A DNA stretch of 64,000 bases. Source: Scleromatobacter sp038243995. Lineage in GTDB: Bacteria > Pseudomonadota > Gammaproteobacteria > Burkholderiales > Burkholderiaceae_C. A program made the translations under genes and the position numbers. Position 1 is the stretch's first letter. Each line of letters starts with the position of its first letter. The notes under the pieces were generated by a model that made no database searches, was not told where the DNA came from, and saw only the letters and a list, made by a program, of their open reading frames with translations. Location: assembly GCA_038243995.1 (NCBI GenBank), contig JBBRTV010000028.1, positions 10,023 to 74,022 of the forward strand, read 5' to 3'. Below are positions 35,189-44,122 of this stretch, piece by piece.

Positions 35189-35500
35189 ATGAAGTCCTGC
35201 GTCGTGCTGGTCGCCCTGTCGTTGCCCATGCTGGCGGCGCCGGCGCTGGCGAATATCGAATTGGCCCAGCGCAAGAACTGCCTGAGCTGCCACACGCTGG
35301 ACCAGAAGCTCGTCGGCCCGGCCTACCGCGATGTCGCGGCCCGCTACGCCGGGCAGGACGACGCGCTCGCGCGGCTCGCCGCCAAGGTGCAGGCGGGCGG
35401 CTCCGGTGTCTGGGGAACGGCCGTCATGCCACCGAACCCGGTCACGCCCGAGGAGGCGCGCGAACTCGTCACCTGGATCCTCTCGCTGCCGCGGAAATGA
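35189..35500 (+). CDS. Class I cytochrome c (c551/c552 type)
   Basis: 103 residues with a signal peptide (VVLVALSLPMLAAPALA, cleavage near residue 21). The haem site is Cys31-x-x-Cys34-His35 (NCLSCH), and the axial methionine is Met80 in GTAVMPPNPV. It ends with the standard helix EEARELVTWILSLP. It is a periplasmic monohaem electron carrier. The ATG follows a GGAGAG site. Its stop TGA overlaps an ATG (ATGA, 35497-35500) that opens the decayed gene behind it, so it was once the first gene of a coupled pair. The 296 bases before it contain no recognisable gene. Confidence 0.93.
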   Translation: MKSCVVLVALSLPMLAAPALANIELAQRKNCLSCHTLDQKLVGPAYRDVAARYAGQDDALARLAAKVQAGGSGVWGTAVMPPNPVTPEEARELVTWILSLPRK

Positions 35501-36550
35501 AGTCCGACCGCACCCGGGGAGCCATCGTGCCGCTGAGGAAACTCATGGAAAGCGAGCGCGCGCGACGGCTCGTCGTCGTCATCGCGCGGCCCGCTCAAAG
35601 GCAACGACAACCTGACGCTCGACCAGGCCTCGCTCTTCGTCGCCGGCCGCCTTGCGGAGCACGTGGGCATCTTCTTGCAATGGACGGTCGACGGGATCGC
35701 CCGCCACGCGGCCATCGACAACGTCGACCTGCGCGCCGCCACGACCACGCTGGTCGGCGGCCACCTGGCGATCGTGGGCGTCCCGGTCAACAACAATCCC
35801 GGCCTCCAGGATCCCTTCAATACTGCGCCGCCCTGGAGCTTTCCCTACATCTCCTCGAACGTCGCACCTGCGCCGGGCGCCTCCACGCTGCTCGACGAAG
35901 CGTTCGGCCAGAAGGCGACCGGGGTGGTCGCGTACGCCCAGGTCGACGGCAGCTGGTACGGCGAACTGGGCACCTGCCGGATGCAATCGGTGAGCCTCCA
36001 GAGGGACTTCGGCATAGCGGCCGCCGACCGGGATCCCGGAGCCTTGCGCTCGCCCCTGTATGCCCGCTCCGCCGCGCGCAAGGCCTGGGGCTCCTCGGCC
36101 CTGAATGTCGGGGTCGTGCGGTTCAATGCCGGCTACCAGGGCGACCGCTCGGTGGCTGACGTGGCGCATGTGCGCGACCCCGGCGTCGACGCGAGCTAAC
36201 GCTGGACGGGCGGATCGGACCAGACGGTGACGGCGCTCGCCAACGTCACCCGCCAGTCGCAGGCCGGTGCCGCCCTCACCGAGTACAACGTCAACGGATC
36301 CGTTTTCCGGGGCGGCTGGTTCGGCGCCACCCTGCAGCGTTTCGGTGTCGACGCCCCGGGGCTGGGATCGCTCGGCACGCGCCTCCAGTTCGACTGGACG
36401 CCCACCGGGAAGGTGGCCCAGGCCGGCTGGCTGCCGCCGAACCTGCGACTGGGCGTGCAGGCGACGAAATACGACAAGATCGACGGACTCTCGGGCGCAC
36501 CGGCGAGCGACGCCGGCAGCGTGTTCCTGTTCGCCTGGCTCGCGTTCTGA
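35497..36550 (+). pseudogene. Decayed cytochrome-associated porin-like gene
   Basis: Coding-like text continues in one frame from about 35,590 to 36,550: LKGNDNLTLDQASLFVAGRLAEH, then FLQWTVDG, VPVNNNPGLQDPFNTAPPWSFP, GELGTCRMQSVSL and, at the end, LRLGVQATKYDKIDGL and VFLFAWLAF. This resembles a betaproteobacterial outer-membrane protein family of about 400 residues often linked to cytochromes c. A TAA stop (36197-36199) interrupts it in frame. The surrounding text DAS-stop-RWTGGSDQTV implies a lost Tyr codon. The N-terminal part is missing. The coupled ATG at 35497 opens a different frame that runs out of register near 35,590, so a deletion plus frameshift is also present. A terminal hairpin overlaps its stop (36547-36566). 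Confidence 0.75.
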
Positions 36551-36566
36551 TCGGCGTCGCCATCAG
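36547..36566. terminator. Short bidirectional hairpin over two convergent stop codons
   Basis: CTGAT (36547-36551) and ATCAG (36562-36566) pair, with inner GGC (36553-36555) and GCC (36559-36561) around a three-base loop. It spans the stop of the decayed porin-like gene and the stop of the LysR gene. It is weak but well placed. Confidence 0.3.
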
Positions 36567-37474
36567 CGCTTCGAGAGCGCCTCGGCGAGAAAGTCCACGA
36601 ACGCACGCACCCGCACCGAGTGCTGGTGGCGTTGCGGATACACCGCGAAGATGTCGGCGTCCGGCGTGTCGTAGTTGGCCAGCACCTGCACCAGCCTGCC
36701 GCTCTTGAGGTGGTGCGCGACGTCCCATTCGGCGCGCATCACGATGCCGTGGCCTTCCAGTGCCCAGTTCACGGCGATCTCGCCGTCGTTCGTCACCAGG
36801 TTGCCGCGCACCTTCACCACCTCGACATGGCGCCGCTGCCCGCGGCCGCTGCCCAGCTTCAGCACGCCGTGTCCTTCGTCGCCCTGGCGGATGCCGATGC
36901 AGTTGTGGGCGACGAGGTCGTGGGGCGTCTTCGGCACCCCGTGGCGCGTGAGGTAGCCGGGCGCGGCGCACAGCAGGCGGCGGTTGGGCGCGAGGCGGCG
37001 CGAGATCACGCGCGAGTCCGGCGGCGCGCCGAAGCGGACGCAGACGTCGAACGCGTCGTCCGTCAGGAGCGGCGGGTTGACGGACAACTGCAGCTGCACG
37101 TCCAGCAGCGCGTGCTTGCGCACGAAGCGGGAAATGACGGGCGCCACTTCGCGCCGCCCGAAGCCGAGCGTGGCGTTGACGCGCAGCAGTCCCTTCGGCG
37201 TGGCCTTGGCACTGCCCAGCAACTGCTGCAGGTCGTCGATCTCGCTCAGGATGCGGCGCGCGTGTTCCAGGTAGAGCTCGCCCTCGGGGGTCGTGCCCAT
37301 GCGGCGCGTGGTGCGCGTGACCAGGCCGACGCCCAGCCGCTCCTCCATCTGCGTCAGGTGCTTGCTCACGGCGGACGTGGTGACGCCCAGCTCGCGCGCC
37401 GCCGCGCTGAGGCTGCCGGCCGTCACGAGCGTCGAGAAGAAGGCGAAGTCGGCCGGCTGGATTTCAGGATTCAT
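36563..37474 (-). CDS. LysR-family transcriptional regulator
   Basis: 303 residues. The N-terminal winged helix-turn-helix is FFSTLVTAGSLSAAARELGVTTSAVSKHLTQMEERLG (about 12-48), followed by RTTRRMGTTPEGELY. The substrate-binding domain has the two-lobe pattern (GLLRVNATLGFGRREVAP, DVCVRFGAPPDSRV, GEIAVNWALEGHGIVMRAEW). It is divergent from the sugar-type ABC and dehydrogenase operon, with a 310-base gap, so it most likely controls that operon as an activator or repressor. The co-inducer is unknown, and a sugar acid is plausible. Confidence 0.92.
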   Translation of the reverse strand: MNPEIQPADFAFFSTLVTAGSLSAAARELGVTTSAVSKHLTQMEERLGVGLVTRTTRRMGTTPEGELYLEHARRILSEIDDLQQLLGSAKATPKGLLRVNATLGFGRREVAPVISRFVRKHALLDVQLQLSVNPPLLTDDAFDVCVRFGAPPDSRVISRRLAPNRRLLCAAPGYLTRHGVPKTPHDLVAHNCIGIRQGDEGHGVLKLGSGRGQRRHVEVVKVRGNLVTNDGEIAVNWALEGHGIVMRAEWDVAHHLKSGRLVQVLANYDTPDADIFAVYPQRHQHSVRVRAFVDFLAEALSKR

Positions 37475-37784
37475 GGTGCGACCCGCTGTTGACCTGAAGG
37501 AAACAATGGTTTGAATTCCGTGGCGATCCGATCGCCCGTCGCGATCCTACATTGCATGCACTGCAGGCCGGCACGACCGATCTCCCACCAGGAAGAGCGG
37601 CTTCGCTCCCGGATTCCTGTTGCAGCGCAGGCCGACACCGCGTCGACTGCGCAGCGCCCGCGCCACCCGCGGGCGCCGGCAAACACCGAAATGGAAGACT
37701 TGAGCAGCGCCGCGGGACTTCGTCGACACGATGCCCCGTGCCCGAAGGGGCGGGCGCCATGCCGAACGGCTTTCTGGAGACAAC
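37475..37784. promoter_or_regulatory. LysR-operon divergent control region
   Basis: 310 bases without a gene. It must hold the promoters of the LysR gene and of the rightward operon. The stretch GCGATCCGATCGC (about 37521-37533), a further GCGATC copy (about 37540-37545) and the TGCATGCA palindrome (about 37554-37561) are candidate regulator-binding sequences close to the LysR start. No unambiguous -35/-10 pair stands out. The operon's ribosome-binding site GGAGA is at 37776-37780. Confidence 0.4.
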
Positions 37785-38783
37785 ATGGCCGCTGAACTGA
37801 CCTGTTCCGAACGATGGACGGTGCCCTCCGTCGGACGTGCCCTGCTCGCCCTGACGCGCGCCCGGGAGACGAGCGTGCTGATCGCGCTGATCCTGGTGAG
37901 CGCCGGCATCGCGCTCGCCACGCCGTACTTCCTGACGACCGACAACCTCATGGGCGTGTTCCGCTCGTTCTCGACGACGGCCATGATGTCCATCGGCATG
38001 GTGATGGTCATCGTCACCGGCGGCATCGATCTGTCCGTGGGCTCCGTGATGGGGCTGTCGGGGCTCGTCACCGCGCTCGCCTTCCAGCACGGCTTCCCCT
38101 CGGCGGCGAGCGTGGCGTGCGGCCTCGGCGTGGGCGTGCTGTTCGGGCTGGCCAACGGGCTGCTCGTGACGATCGGGCGCCTGCCGCCCTTCATCGCCAC
38201 GCTGGGAACGTTGAGCATCGGGCGCGGCCTGATGTACATCGTGACGAAGGGCGTTCCGCTCACGCCCGAGACGCCGGAGGCCTTCAGCGCGATCGGCCAG
38301 GGCTATCTCGGGCCGGTGCCGGCGCCGGTGATCATCATGGTCGTGCTCGCCCTGGTCTTCGCCGTGATCATGGGCTACACGAAGTTCGGGCGGCACGTGT
38401 ATGCGACCGGCGGCAACGAGCACGCGGCCTGGCTGAGCGGCGTGGATACCGCGCGCGTCAAGCTGATCGTCTACACCTTGTCGGGCGTCATCTCGGCGCT
38501 CGCGGGCATCGTCGCCTTTTCGCGCTACCTGTCGGCCGAGCCCGCGTCCGGATTCGGCGTCGAGCTCGACGTGATCGCCGCCGCGGCCATCGGTGGCGCC
38601 AGCCTCGCCGGCGGCGTGGGCAGCGTGCAGGGCACTGTCATCGGGGCCGCGCTGACCGGAATCATCGCCAACGGCGTGGTGCTGATGAACATCAACACCT
38701 ATGCGCAGCAGGCGATCACGGGCGCCGTGATCCTCATCGCCGTGAGCGTCGACGTCTGGCGGCATGCCGGAAAGGAGCGCTAG
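37785..38783 (+). CDS. Sugar ABC transporter permease, RbsC type
   Basis: 332 residues from the ATG at 37785, with GGAGA five bases upstream. An earlier ATG at 37731 lacks a site. It has multiple membrane helices and the family blocks FRSFSTTAMMSIGMVMVIVTGGIDLSVGSVMG, PPFIATLGTLSIGRGLMYI, GRHVYATGGNEHAAWLSGVD and AIGGASLAGGVGSVQGTVIGA. RbsC-like permeases form a homodimeric channel for pentoses, hexoses and related compounds. It is the first gene of a six-gene operon. The order permease, binding protein, ATPase differs from the usual ribose order. Confidence 0.92.
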   Translation: MAAELTCSERWTVPSVGRALLALTRARETSVLIALILVSAGIALATPYFLTTDNLMGVFRSFSTTAMMSIGMVMVIVTGGIDLSVGSVMGLSGLVTALAFQHGFPSAASVACGLGVGVLFGLANGLLVTIGRLPPFIATLGTLSIGRGLMYIVTKGVPLTPETPEAFSAIGQGYLGPVPAPVIIMVVLALVFAVIMGYTKFGRHVYATGGNEHAAWLSGVDTARVKLIVYTLSGVISALAGIVAFSRYLSAEPASGFGVELDVIAAAAIGGASLAGGVGSVQGTVIGAALTGIIANGVVLMNINTYAQQAITGAVILIAVSVDVWRHAGKER

Positions 38784-38864
38784 ACGACCGAAGACACCCG
38801 AAGCCTCCACCATGGGCAAGCCCCCGGCGAGCCTGCGCGACAAACCAGAACATAGAGAGACAAC

Positions 38865-39842
38865 ATGAAGAGACTCCTGCCCTTCCTCCACGCGACGCTC
38901 CTCGCGCCCTCCGTCACCGCGACGGTCGCGCTCGGCCTGGCCCTCGGCGTCGCCGTCCACTCCACCGCGAGCGCCAAGGACGCCAAGGACATCCGGATCG
39001 CCGTCGTGCCCAAGGTCGCGGTGCCGTTCTTCGACGACTGCAACACGGGGGCGAAGACCGCCTCCGCCGCGCTCGGCGTGCAGTACCAGTGGGTGGTGCC
39101 GCAGAACACCCAGGGATCGACCCAGGTCCGCATCCTCGAGGACCTGATCGCCAAGAAGGTCGACGGCATCGCCATCTCCGTGAATGAGCCGAAGTCGGTC
39201 GAGGCGGCCATCAAGAAGGCCCTGGCCAGCGGCATCAAGGTCGTCACTTTCGACTCGGACTCGCCCAAGAGCGGCCGCTCGATGTACATCGGCACCATCA
39301 ACAGCGCTGCTGGCGAGACCATGGGCGAATCCATGGCCAAGGCGCTCGACGGCAAGGGCGAGGTGGCGATCCTCACCGGCCAGCTCGGCGCGGTGAACCT
39401 CAACGAGCGGATCGACGGCATCAAGAAGTCGCTCGCCAAGTACCCGGGCATCCAGGTCGTGGCCACCGAGGGCACGGAGGACGACCTCGCGAAGGCGGTC
39501 TCCACCACCGAGTCGCTGTTCCGCGGCCACCCCGCGCTCAAGGGCATCTTCGGCGTCAGCCAGGTCGGCGGCCCGGCCGTCTCCAAGGTCATGGCGACCA
39601 AGGAGTTTGGCAGCAAGAAGGGCACGGTGAAGGTGTTCGCGTTCGACGACCTGCCCGACACCGTCAAGGGCGTCAAGGAAGGCTACATCCAGGGGATCAT
39701 GGTGCAGCGTCCCGTCACGATGGGCAAGCTCTCGGTGGAGCACCTGGTCGGCCAGATCACCGGCAAGGAGACGGCGTCCAGCGACGTCGACACCGGCGTC
39801 AACGTGGTCACCAGCCAGAACCTCGGCTCGTACACCAAGTAA
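38865..39842 (+). CDS. Sugar ABC transporter substrate-binding protein, RbsB type
   Basis: 325 residues. The signal peptide is long (hydrophobic core TATVALGLALGVAVHSTASA, cleavage near residue 37). The mature part is a periplasmic-binding-protein type 1 fold: IRIAVVPKVAVPFFDDCNTGAKTAS, LIAKKVDGIAISVNEP, VVTFDSDSPKSGR, AILTGQLGAVNLNERIDGI, VFAFDDLPDTV. It delivers the substrate to the RbsC-type permease upstream. A strong GC-rich hairpin 15 bases after its stop probably keeps its message more abundant than the downstream ATPase message. Confidence 0.93.
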   Translation: MKRLLPFLHATLLAPSVTATVALGLALGVAVHSTASAKDAKDIRIAVVPKVAVPFFDDCNTGAKTASAALGVQYQWVVPQNTQGSTQVRILEDLIAKKVDGIAISVNEPKSVEAAIKKALASGIKVVTFDSDSPKSGRSMYIGTINSAAGETMGESMAKALDGKGEVAILTGQLGAVNLNERIDGIKKSLAKYPGIQVVATEGTEDDLAKAVSTTESLFRGHPALKGIFGVSQVGGPAVSKVMATKEFGSKKGTVKVFAFDDLPDTVKGVKEGYIQGIMVQRPVTMGKLSVEHLVGQITGKETASSDVDTGVNVVTSQNLGSYTK

Positions 39843-39856
39843 GCCTGTCCCGAACC

Positions 39857-39875
39857 CGGGCCCGCCGCGGGCCCG
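39857..39875 (+). terminator. Intercistronic hairpin after the binding-protein gene (attenuator)
   Basis: CGGGCCCG (39857-39864), loop CCG, CGGGCCCG (39868-39875), followed by CTTCTCC. It sits between the RbsB-like and RbsA-like genes, where binding-protein operons often place a partial terminator or an RNA stabiliser. Confidence 0.55.
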
Positions 39876-39895
39876 CTTCTCCCCCGGAGCCGCAC

Positions 39896-41401
39896 GTGCC
39901 GCCTTTCCTGCAGATGAAGAATGTCTCGAAAACCTTCTCGGGCGTGAAAGCGCTCGAGCGGGTGAGTCTCGATGTCGCGTGCGGCGAAGTGCTGGCGATC
40001 GCCGGCGAGAACGGTGCCGGCAAGAGCACCCTCATGAAGATCATGACCGGGGTCTACCAGCCCGACGCGGGCGGAGAGATCCGGATCGACGGCGTCGTCG
40101 TGCCGCACCTCTACGGCACGGCGCATGCGCGCGAACTCGGCGTGTGCATCATCTACCAGGAACTGTCGGTGGTCGACAACCTGACCATTGCCGAGAACGT
40201 CTTCCTCAGCCGCGAGATCTCGAACCGGTTCGGTCTTCTCGATCGGCGCGCGATGAACGCGGCCACGCGCGCGCTGCTCGACACCCTGGGCATGTCGCTC
40301 GATCCGGACACGCGCGTGGGCGAGCTCAGCGTGGGCCAGAAGCAGATGGTCGAGATCGCCAAGGCGCTGTCGTACAAGTCCCGGGTCGTCATCATGGACG
40401 AGCCCACGGCCTCGCTCAGCCAGCACGAGGCGACGCTGCTGAAGGACACCATCCGCAGGCTGCGCGCCGACGGCATCGGCATCATCTACATCACGCATCG
40501 GCTCGAAGAGATCTTCGACCTCGCCGACCGCGTGACCGTGATGCGCGACGGCGCCAGCGTGGCCACGCTGCCCACGCACGAACTCGATCGCACCAGGCTC
40601 GTGCGGCTCATGGTCGCGCGCGAGCACGACGCCCTCTACGGCGACTACCGCTGCCATGCGACGACCACGGTGGCGCTCGAAGCCAAGGGGCTCACGCTGA
40701 GGCAGCGTTCGACGCATGCGGCGCGCGTGCGCGACTGCAGCTTCCGCGTCCACGAGGGCGAGATCCTCGGCCTGTTCGGCCTGGTCGGCGCGGGGCGCAC
40801 GGAACTGATGGAGATGGTCTTCGGCCTGCGGGCCCACGACGGCACGATCGAGATCGGCGGTCGCGAGGTCGATATCCGCAGTCCCCGCTCCGCCATCCGC
40901 CACGGACTGGGCTTCGTGACGGAAGACCGCAAGAAGGACGGGCTGGTGCTCGGCATGAACGTACGCGAGAACTTCAGCCTGACCCACCTCGACGATTACG
41001 CCACGCTGAGTTTCGTCAGCCGGCCCGCGGAGACCACGGGCTGCCGGAAGTTCGTCGATCGGCTCGGGATCAGGGCGCGCTCCGTCGAACAGGCCGCCGG
41101 CAATCTCAGCGGCGGCAACCAGCAGAAGATCGTGATTTCCAAGTGGGTCGCGCGCTCGCCCAAGGTGCTCATCGTCGACGAGCCCACGCGCGGCATCGAT
41201 ATCGCGGCCAAGGCGGACGTCCACCGGCTGCTGCAGGAACTCGCCGCGCGCGGGATGGCCATCATCGTCGTGTCGTCGGACCTGCCCGAGGTGCTCGCCA
41301 TCAGCGACCGCGTGCTCGTCGTGCGCGAGGGCTGCATCGTCGCGGACCTGGCGCGCGAGCGCGCCACGCAGCAGGCCGTCATGGAAGCCGCGGCGGCCTG
41401 A
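39896..41401 (+). CDS. Sugar ABC transporter ATPase, RbsA type (two fused domains)
   Basis: 501 residues from a GTG start at 39896 with CGGAG upstream. An internal ATG at codon 7 (39914) is an alternative start. Domain 1 has Walker A GENGAGKST, signature LSVGQKQM and Walker B VVIMDEP. Domain 2 has the degenerate P-loop GLVGAGRTE usual for this family, signature LSGGNQQK and Walker B LIVDEPTRGID. These tandem-domain ATPases energise RbsC-type permeases. The racemase-fold gene starts 31 bases downstream. Confidence 0.93.
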   Translation: MPPFLQMKNVSKTFSGVKALERVSLDVACGEVLAIAGENGAGKSTLMKIMTGVYQPDAGGEIRIDGVVVPHLYGTAHARELGVCIIYQELSVVDNLTIAENVFLSREISNRFGLLDRRAMNAATRALLDTLGMSLDPDTRVGELSVGQKQMVEIAKALSYKSRVVIMDEPTASLSQHEATLLKDTIRRLRADGIGIIYITHRLEEIFDLADRVTVMRDGASVATLPTHELDRTRLVRLMVAREHDALYGDYRCHATTTVALEAKGLTLRQRSTHAARVRDCSFRVHEGEILGLFGLVGAGRTELMEMVFGLRAHDGTIEIGGREVDIRSPRSAIRHGLGFVTEDRKKDGLVLGMNVRENFSLTHLDDYATLSFVSRPAETTGCRKFVDRLGIRARSVEQAAGNLSGGNQQKIVISKWVARSPKVLIVDEPTRGIDIAAKADVHRLLQELAARGMAIIVVSSDLPEVLAISDRVLVVREGCIVADLARERATQQAVMEAAAA

Positions 41402-41432
41402 CCCCCCTCAATTCTTTCCCACAGGAGTTTCC

Positions 41433-42092
41433 ATGAGAACCGTCGTCGTCGTCCATACCGGGCCGGCCACCGTGCAGCCGATCAAGCAGCAGTTCCGCGA
41501 GATCCTCCCCGACGTGCGCGTCATCAACATCATGGACGACAGCCTGCTGGAAGACGTGATGTCCGCGGGCCGTCTCACCGAGGCCGTCAGCGGCCGCATC
41601 CTCGACTACATGCGGATGGGCCAGCAGATGGGCGCGGTGGCGCTGCTGAACGCCTGCTCCTCGGTCGGCGAGGCCGCCAGCGCGGCGCGCGCGGCCGTCG
41701 CCATCCCCATCGTCAAGATCGACGAGGCGATGGCCGAACGCGCCGTGACGATGGGCCCGCGGATCGGCGTCGTCGCCACGGTGCGCACGACGCTGGAGCC
41801 GACGGTTCGCCTGATCGTCGCCAAGGCGGAAGCCGCCGATCGCCGCGTCGAGATCGTCGAGGCGCTGGCCGAGGGCGCCTATCGGGCGCTGCTCGACGGC
41901 GCCCCGGACGTGCACGACGACATCGTCCTCCGCACGATTGCGGCACTGGCCGGCGACGTCGACGTCGTCGTGCTGGCCCAGGTGTCGATGGCGCGCCTGC
42001 TGCCCTTGCTGGCCGATCTCCCCGTGCCCGTGCTGTGCTCGCCGCGCACCGGCGTCGAGTCGGTGCGCGCCGTCCTGGCGCAATTGAATTGA
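41433..42092 (+). CDS. Asp/Glu-racemase-superfamily enzyme with a single catalytic cysteine
   Basis: 219 residues of the aspartate/glutamate/hydantoin racemase fold: HTGPATVQPIKQQFREILPDV at the N-terminus, then ALLNACSSVGEAA with Cys75 in the first active-site position, IPIVKIDEAMAERAV and IGVVATVRTTLEPT. True racemases carry a second cysteine in a VLGCTH-type motif. Here the matching segment reads VVVLAQVSMARLL (179-191) with no cysteine. Cys202 lies later, in VLCSPR. A one-cysteine member is more likely an isomerase, a decarboxylase or another enzyme than a two-base racemase. Its operon handles a small carbohydrate, so it may act on a hydroxy-acid or keto intermediate. The exact reaction is unknown. 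Confidence 0.75.
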   Translation: MRTVVVVHTGPATVQPIKQQFREILPDVRVINIMDDSLLEDVMSAGRLTEAVSGRILDYMRMGQQMGAVALLNACSSVGEAASAARAAVAIPIVKIDEAMAERAVTMGPRIGVVATVRTTLEPTVRLIVAKAEAADRRVEIVEALAEGAYRALLDGAPDVHDDIVLRTIAALAGDVDVVVLAQVSMARLLPLLADLPVPVLCSPRTGVESVRAVLAQLN

Positions 42093-42150
42093 GGCGCCCG
42101 CCCAAACGGCGCCCGGCTTGCTTCTTCCCCACTCCCTCGAAGGAAATACC

Positions 42151-43041
42151 ATGGCAAAGAACATCATCGTCACCGGCGGCAGCGGCATGGCCGGCAAATG
42201 GGTCGTCAAGGACTTGCTCGACAACGGCCACCGGGTGCTGAACCTGGATCGCACCGTGCTGCAGGGGTCCGCGGCGCGCACGGTCATCACCGATCTCACC
42301 GACGCCGGGCAGGTGTTCAACGCGCTGTGCAGCACCACGGTGCGGCACGAGTTCAGCGAGTCGATCAGGCCCGAGCCCATCGACGCGATCATCCACTTCG
42401 CCGCCATTCCGCGGATCATGACGCACCCGGACAACGAGGTCTTCCGGATCAACGTCATGAGTACCTACAACGTGCTCGACGCGGCGTCGAAGTACGGCAT
42501 CAGGAAGGTCATCATCGCGTCGAGCGAGACGACCTACGGCATCGTCTTCGCCGACAGCTACCGCATGCCCGAATACCTGCCCCTCGACGAGGAGTATCCC
42601 GTCGATCCGATGGACAGCTATGCCATGTCCAAGGTCGTCAACGAAGCGACCGCCAAGGCGTTCCACGCCCGCACGGGCTCGGACATCTACTGCCTGCGCA
42701 TCGGCAACGTGATAGACCCGGTGGACTACGCCAAGTTTCCCGAGTACTTCAAGGATCCCGGCTTCCGCCGCCGCATCACCTGGAGCTACATCGACGCGCG
42801 CGACCTGGCGACGGCGTCCCGCCTGGCGGTCGACAAGGACGGCCTCGGCTTCCAGGTCATGAACGTCGCCGCCGACGATGTCTCGTCCGACCTGCCCACC
42901 GCCGAACTGCTGCGGCGCTACTACCCGGACGTGCCGCTGAAGAAGAACCTGGGCGAGTTCGAGACGCTGCTGAGCAACGAGAAGATCAAGCGCCTGCTGG
43001 GCTTCAAGCAGCAGTACGACTGGCGCTCGCACGTCGGTTGA
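42151..43041 (+). CDS. NAD-dependent epimerase/dehydratase-family (extended SDR) enzyme
   Basis: 296 residues from the ATG at 42151, preceded by GAAGGA. A start 11 codons earlier is less likely. The nucleotide-binding motif is VTGGSGMAGKWV, and the catalytic signature is SYAMSK with upstream SSETTYG. AIIHFAAIPR is also typical. The protein lacks the longer C-terminal substrate domain of nucleotide-sugar epimerases and is closer to small sugar or sugar-acid dehydrogenases of this class. Between the racemase-fold protein and the dehydrogenase it probably oxidises or epimerises the imported compound. Confidence 0.88.
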   Translation: MAKNIIVTGGSGMAGKWVVKDLLDNGHRVLNLDRTVLQGSAARTVITDLTDAGQVFNALCSTTVRHEFSESIRPEPIDAIIHFAAIPRIMTHPDNEVFRINVMSTYNVLDAASKYGIRKVIIASSETTYGIVFADSYRMPEYLPLDEEYPVDPMDSYAMSKVVNEATAKAFHARTGSDIYCLRIGNVIDPVDYAKFPEYFKDPGFRRRITWSYIDARDLATASRLAVDKDGLGFQVMNVAADDVSSDLPTAELLRRYYPDVPLKKNLGEFETLLSNEKIKRLLGFKQQYDWRSHVG

Positions 43042-43059
43042 ACCCACGGAGACTGATTC

Positions 43060-44118
43060 ATGCGTGACTACAAGCTCGCCGCCGTCCCCGGCGATGGCAT
43101 CGGCCCGGAGGTGATCGCCGCCGGCCTGGAAGTGCTGCAGGCCAGCGCGGAGGCGGACGGCGGATTCCGCCTGGCCGTCGAGAGCTTCGACTGGAATTCC
43201 GAGAACTACCTGAAGCGCGGCTACTACATCCCGCAAGACGGGCTGGAGCGGCTGAAGGCGTTCGACGCCATCTTCTTCGGCGCGGTCGGCAGCCTGGCCG
43301 TCGCCGACCATGTGTCCCTGTGGGGACTGCGCCTGCCTATCGCGCAGGGATTCGACCAGTACGCGAACGTGCGGCCCGCCCGGGTGCTGCCGGGGGTCAC
43401 CAGCCCGCTGTCGGGCGGCCAGGGTATCGATTGGGTCATCATCCGGGAAAACTCCGAAGGCGAGTACGCAGGCCATGGCGGACGTGCGCACCGCGGCCTG
43501 CCGATCGAGGTCGGCACCGAGACCGCGGTCTTCACCCGCGCGGGCGTGGAGCGCATCCACCGCTTCGCCTTCGAATACGCCCGCAAGCGCCCGCGCAGGC
43601 ACTTGACGCTGGTCACCAAGTCGAACGCGCAGCGCTTCGGCATGGTGTTGTGGGACGAGATCTTCTACGAGGTCGCGCGCGCCTACCCTGACGTGACGAC
43701 AGACCGCGAACTGGTCGATGCGGCGACCACGCGCATGGTGCTGAAGCCGGACTCGCTCGACGTGATGGTGGCCACCAACCTCCATGCGGACATCCTCTCG
43801 GACCTGGCGGCGGCCCTCTCCGGCAGCCTGGGCATCGGGCCGACCGCGAACCTCAACCCCGAGCGGCGGTTCCCGTCGATGTTCGAGCCTATCCACGGCT
43901 CGGCCTTCGACATCGCCGGCAAGGGCATCGCCAATCCGATGGCCACCTTCTGGACCGCCTCCATGATGCTCGATCACCTGGGCGAGGCCGAGGCCGCCCG
44001 GCGCCTGATGGGCGCCATCGAGGCGACGACGGGATCGGGCCTGCACACGCGCGATCTCGGCGGCACCGCGACGACGCGCGAAGTGACCGCAGCCGTGTGT
44101 CGCGCAGTGCGCGCGTGA
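43060..44118 (+). CDS. Tartrate/D-malate dehydrogenase-like beta-decarboxylating dehydrogenase
   Basis: 352 residues. It begins YKLAAVPGDGIGPEVIAAG. The substrate and metal motifs of the isopropylmalate/isocitrate/tartrate dehydrogenase family are present: WVIIRENSEGEYAGHGGR, the catalytic lysine in TLVTKSNAQRFGMV, VATNLHADILSDLAAALSGSLG with the metal-binding aspartates, and the NAD loop FEPIHGSAFDIAGKGIANP. Residues around RENSEGEY resemble tartrate dehydrogenase/decarboxylase and D-malate dehydrogenase rather than LeuB. It would oxidise, and possibly decarboxylate, a hydroxy diacid. It is the last gene of the LysR-controlled operon and is followed by a strong hairpin. Confidence 0.88.
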   Translation: MRDYKLAAVPGDGIGPEVIAAGLEVLQASAEADGGFRLAVESFDWNSENYLKRGYYIPQDGLERLKAFDAIFFGAVGSLAVADHVSLWGLRLPIAQGFDQYANVRPARVLPGVTSPLSGGQGIDWVIIRENSEGEYAGHGGRAHRGLPIEVGTETAVFTRAGVERIHRFAFEYARKRPRRHLTLVTKSNAQRFGMVLWDEIFYEVARAYPDVTTDRELVDAATTRMVLKPDSLDVMVATNLHADILSDLAAALSGSLGIGPTANLNPERRFPSMFEPIHGSAFDIAGKGIANPMATFWTASMMLDHLGEAEAARRLMGAIEATTGSGLHTRDLGGTATTREVTAAVCRAVRA

Positions 44119-44122
44119 CCGT

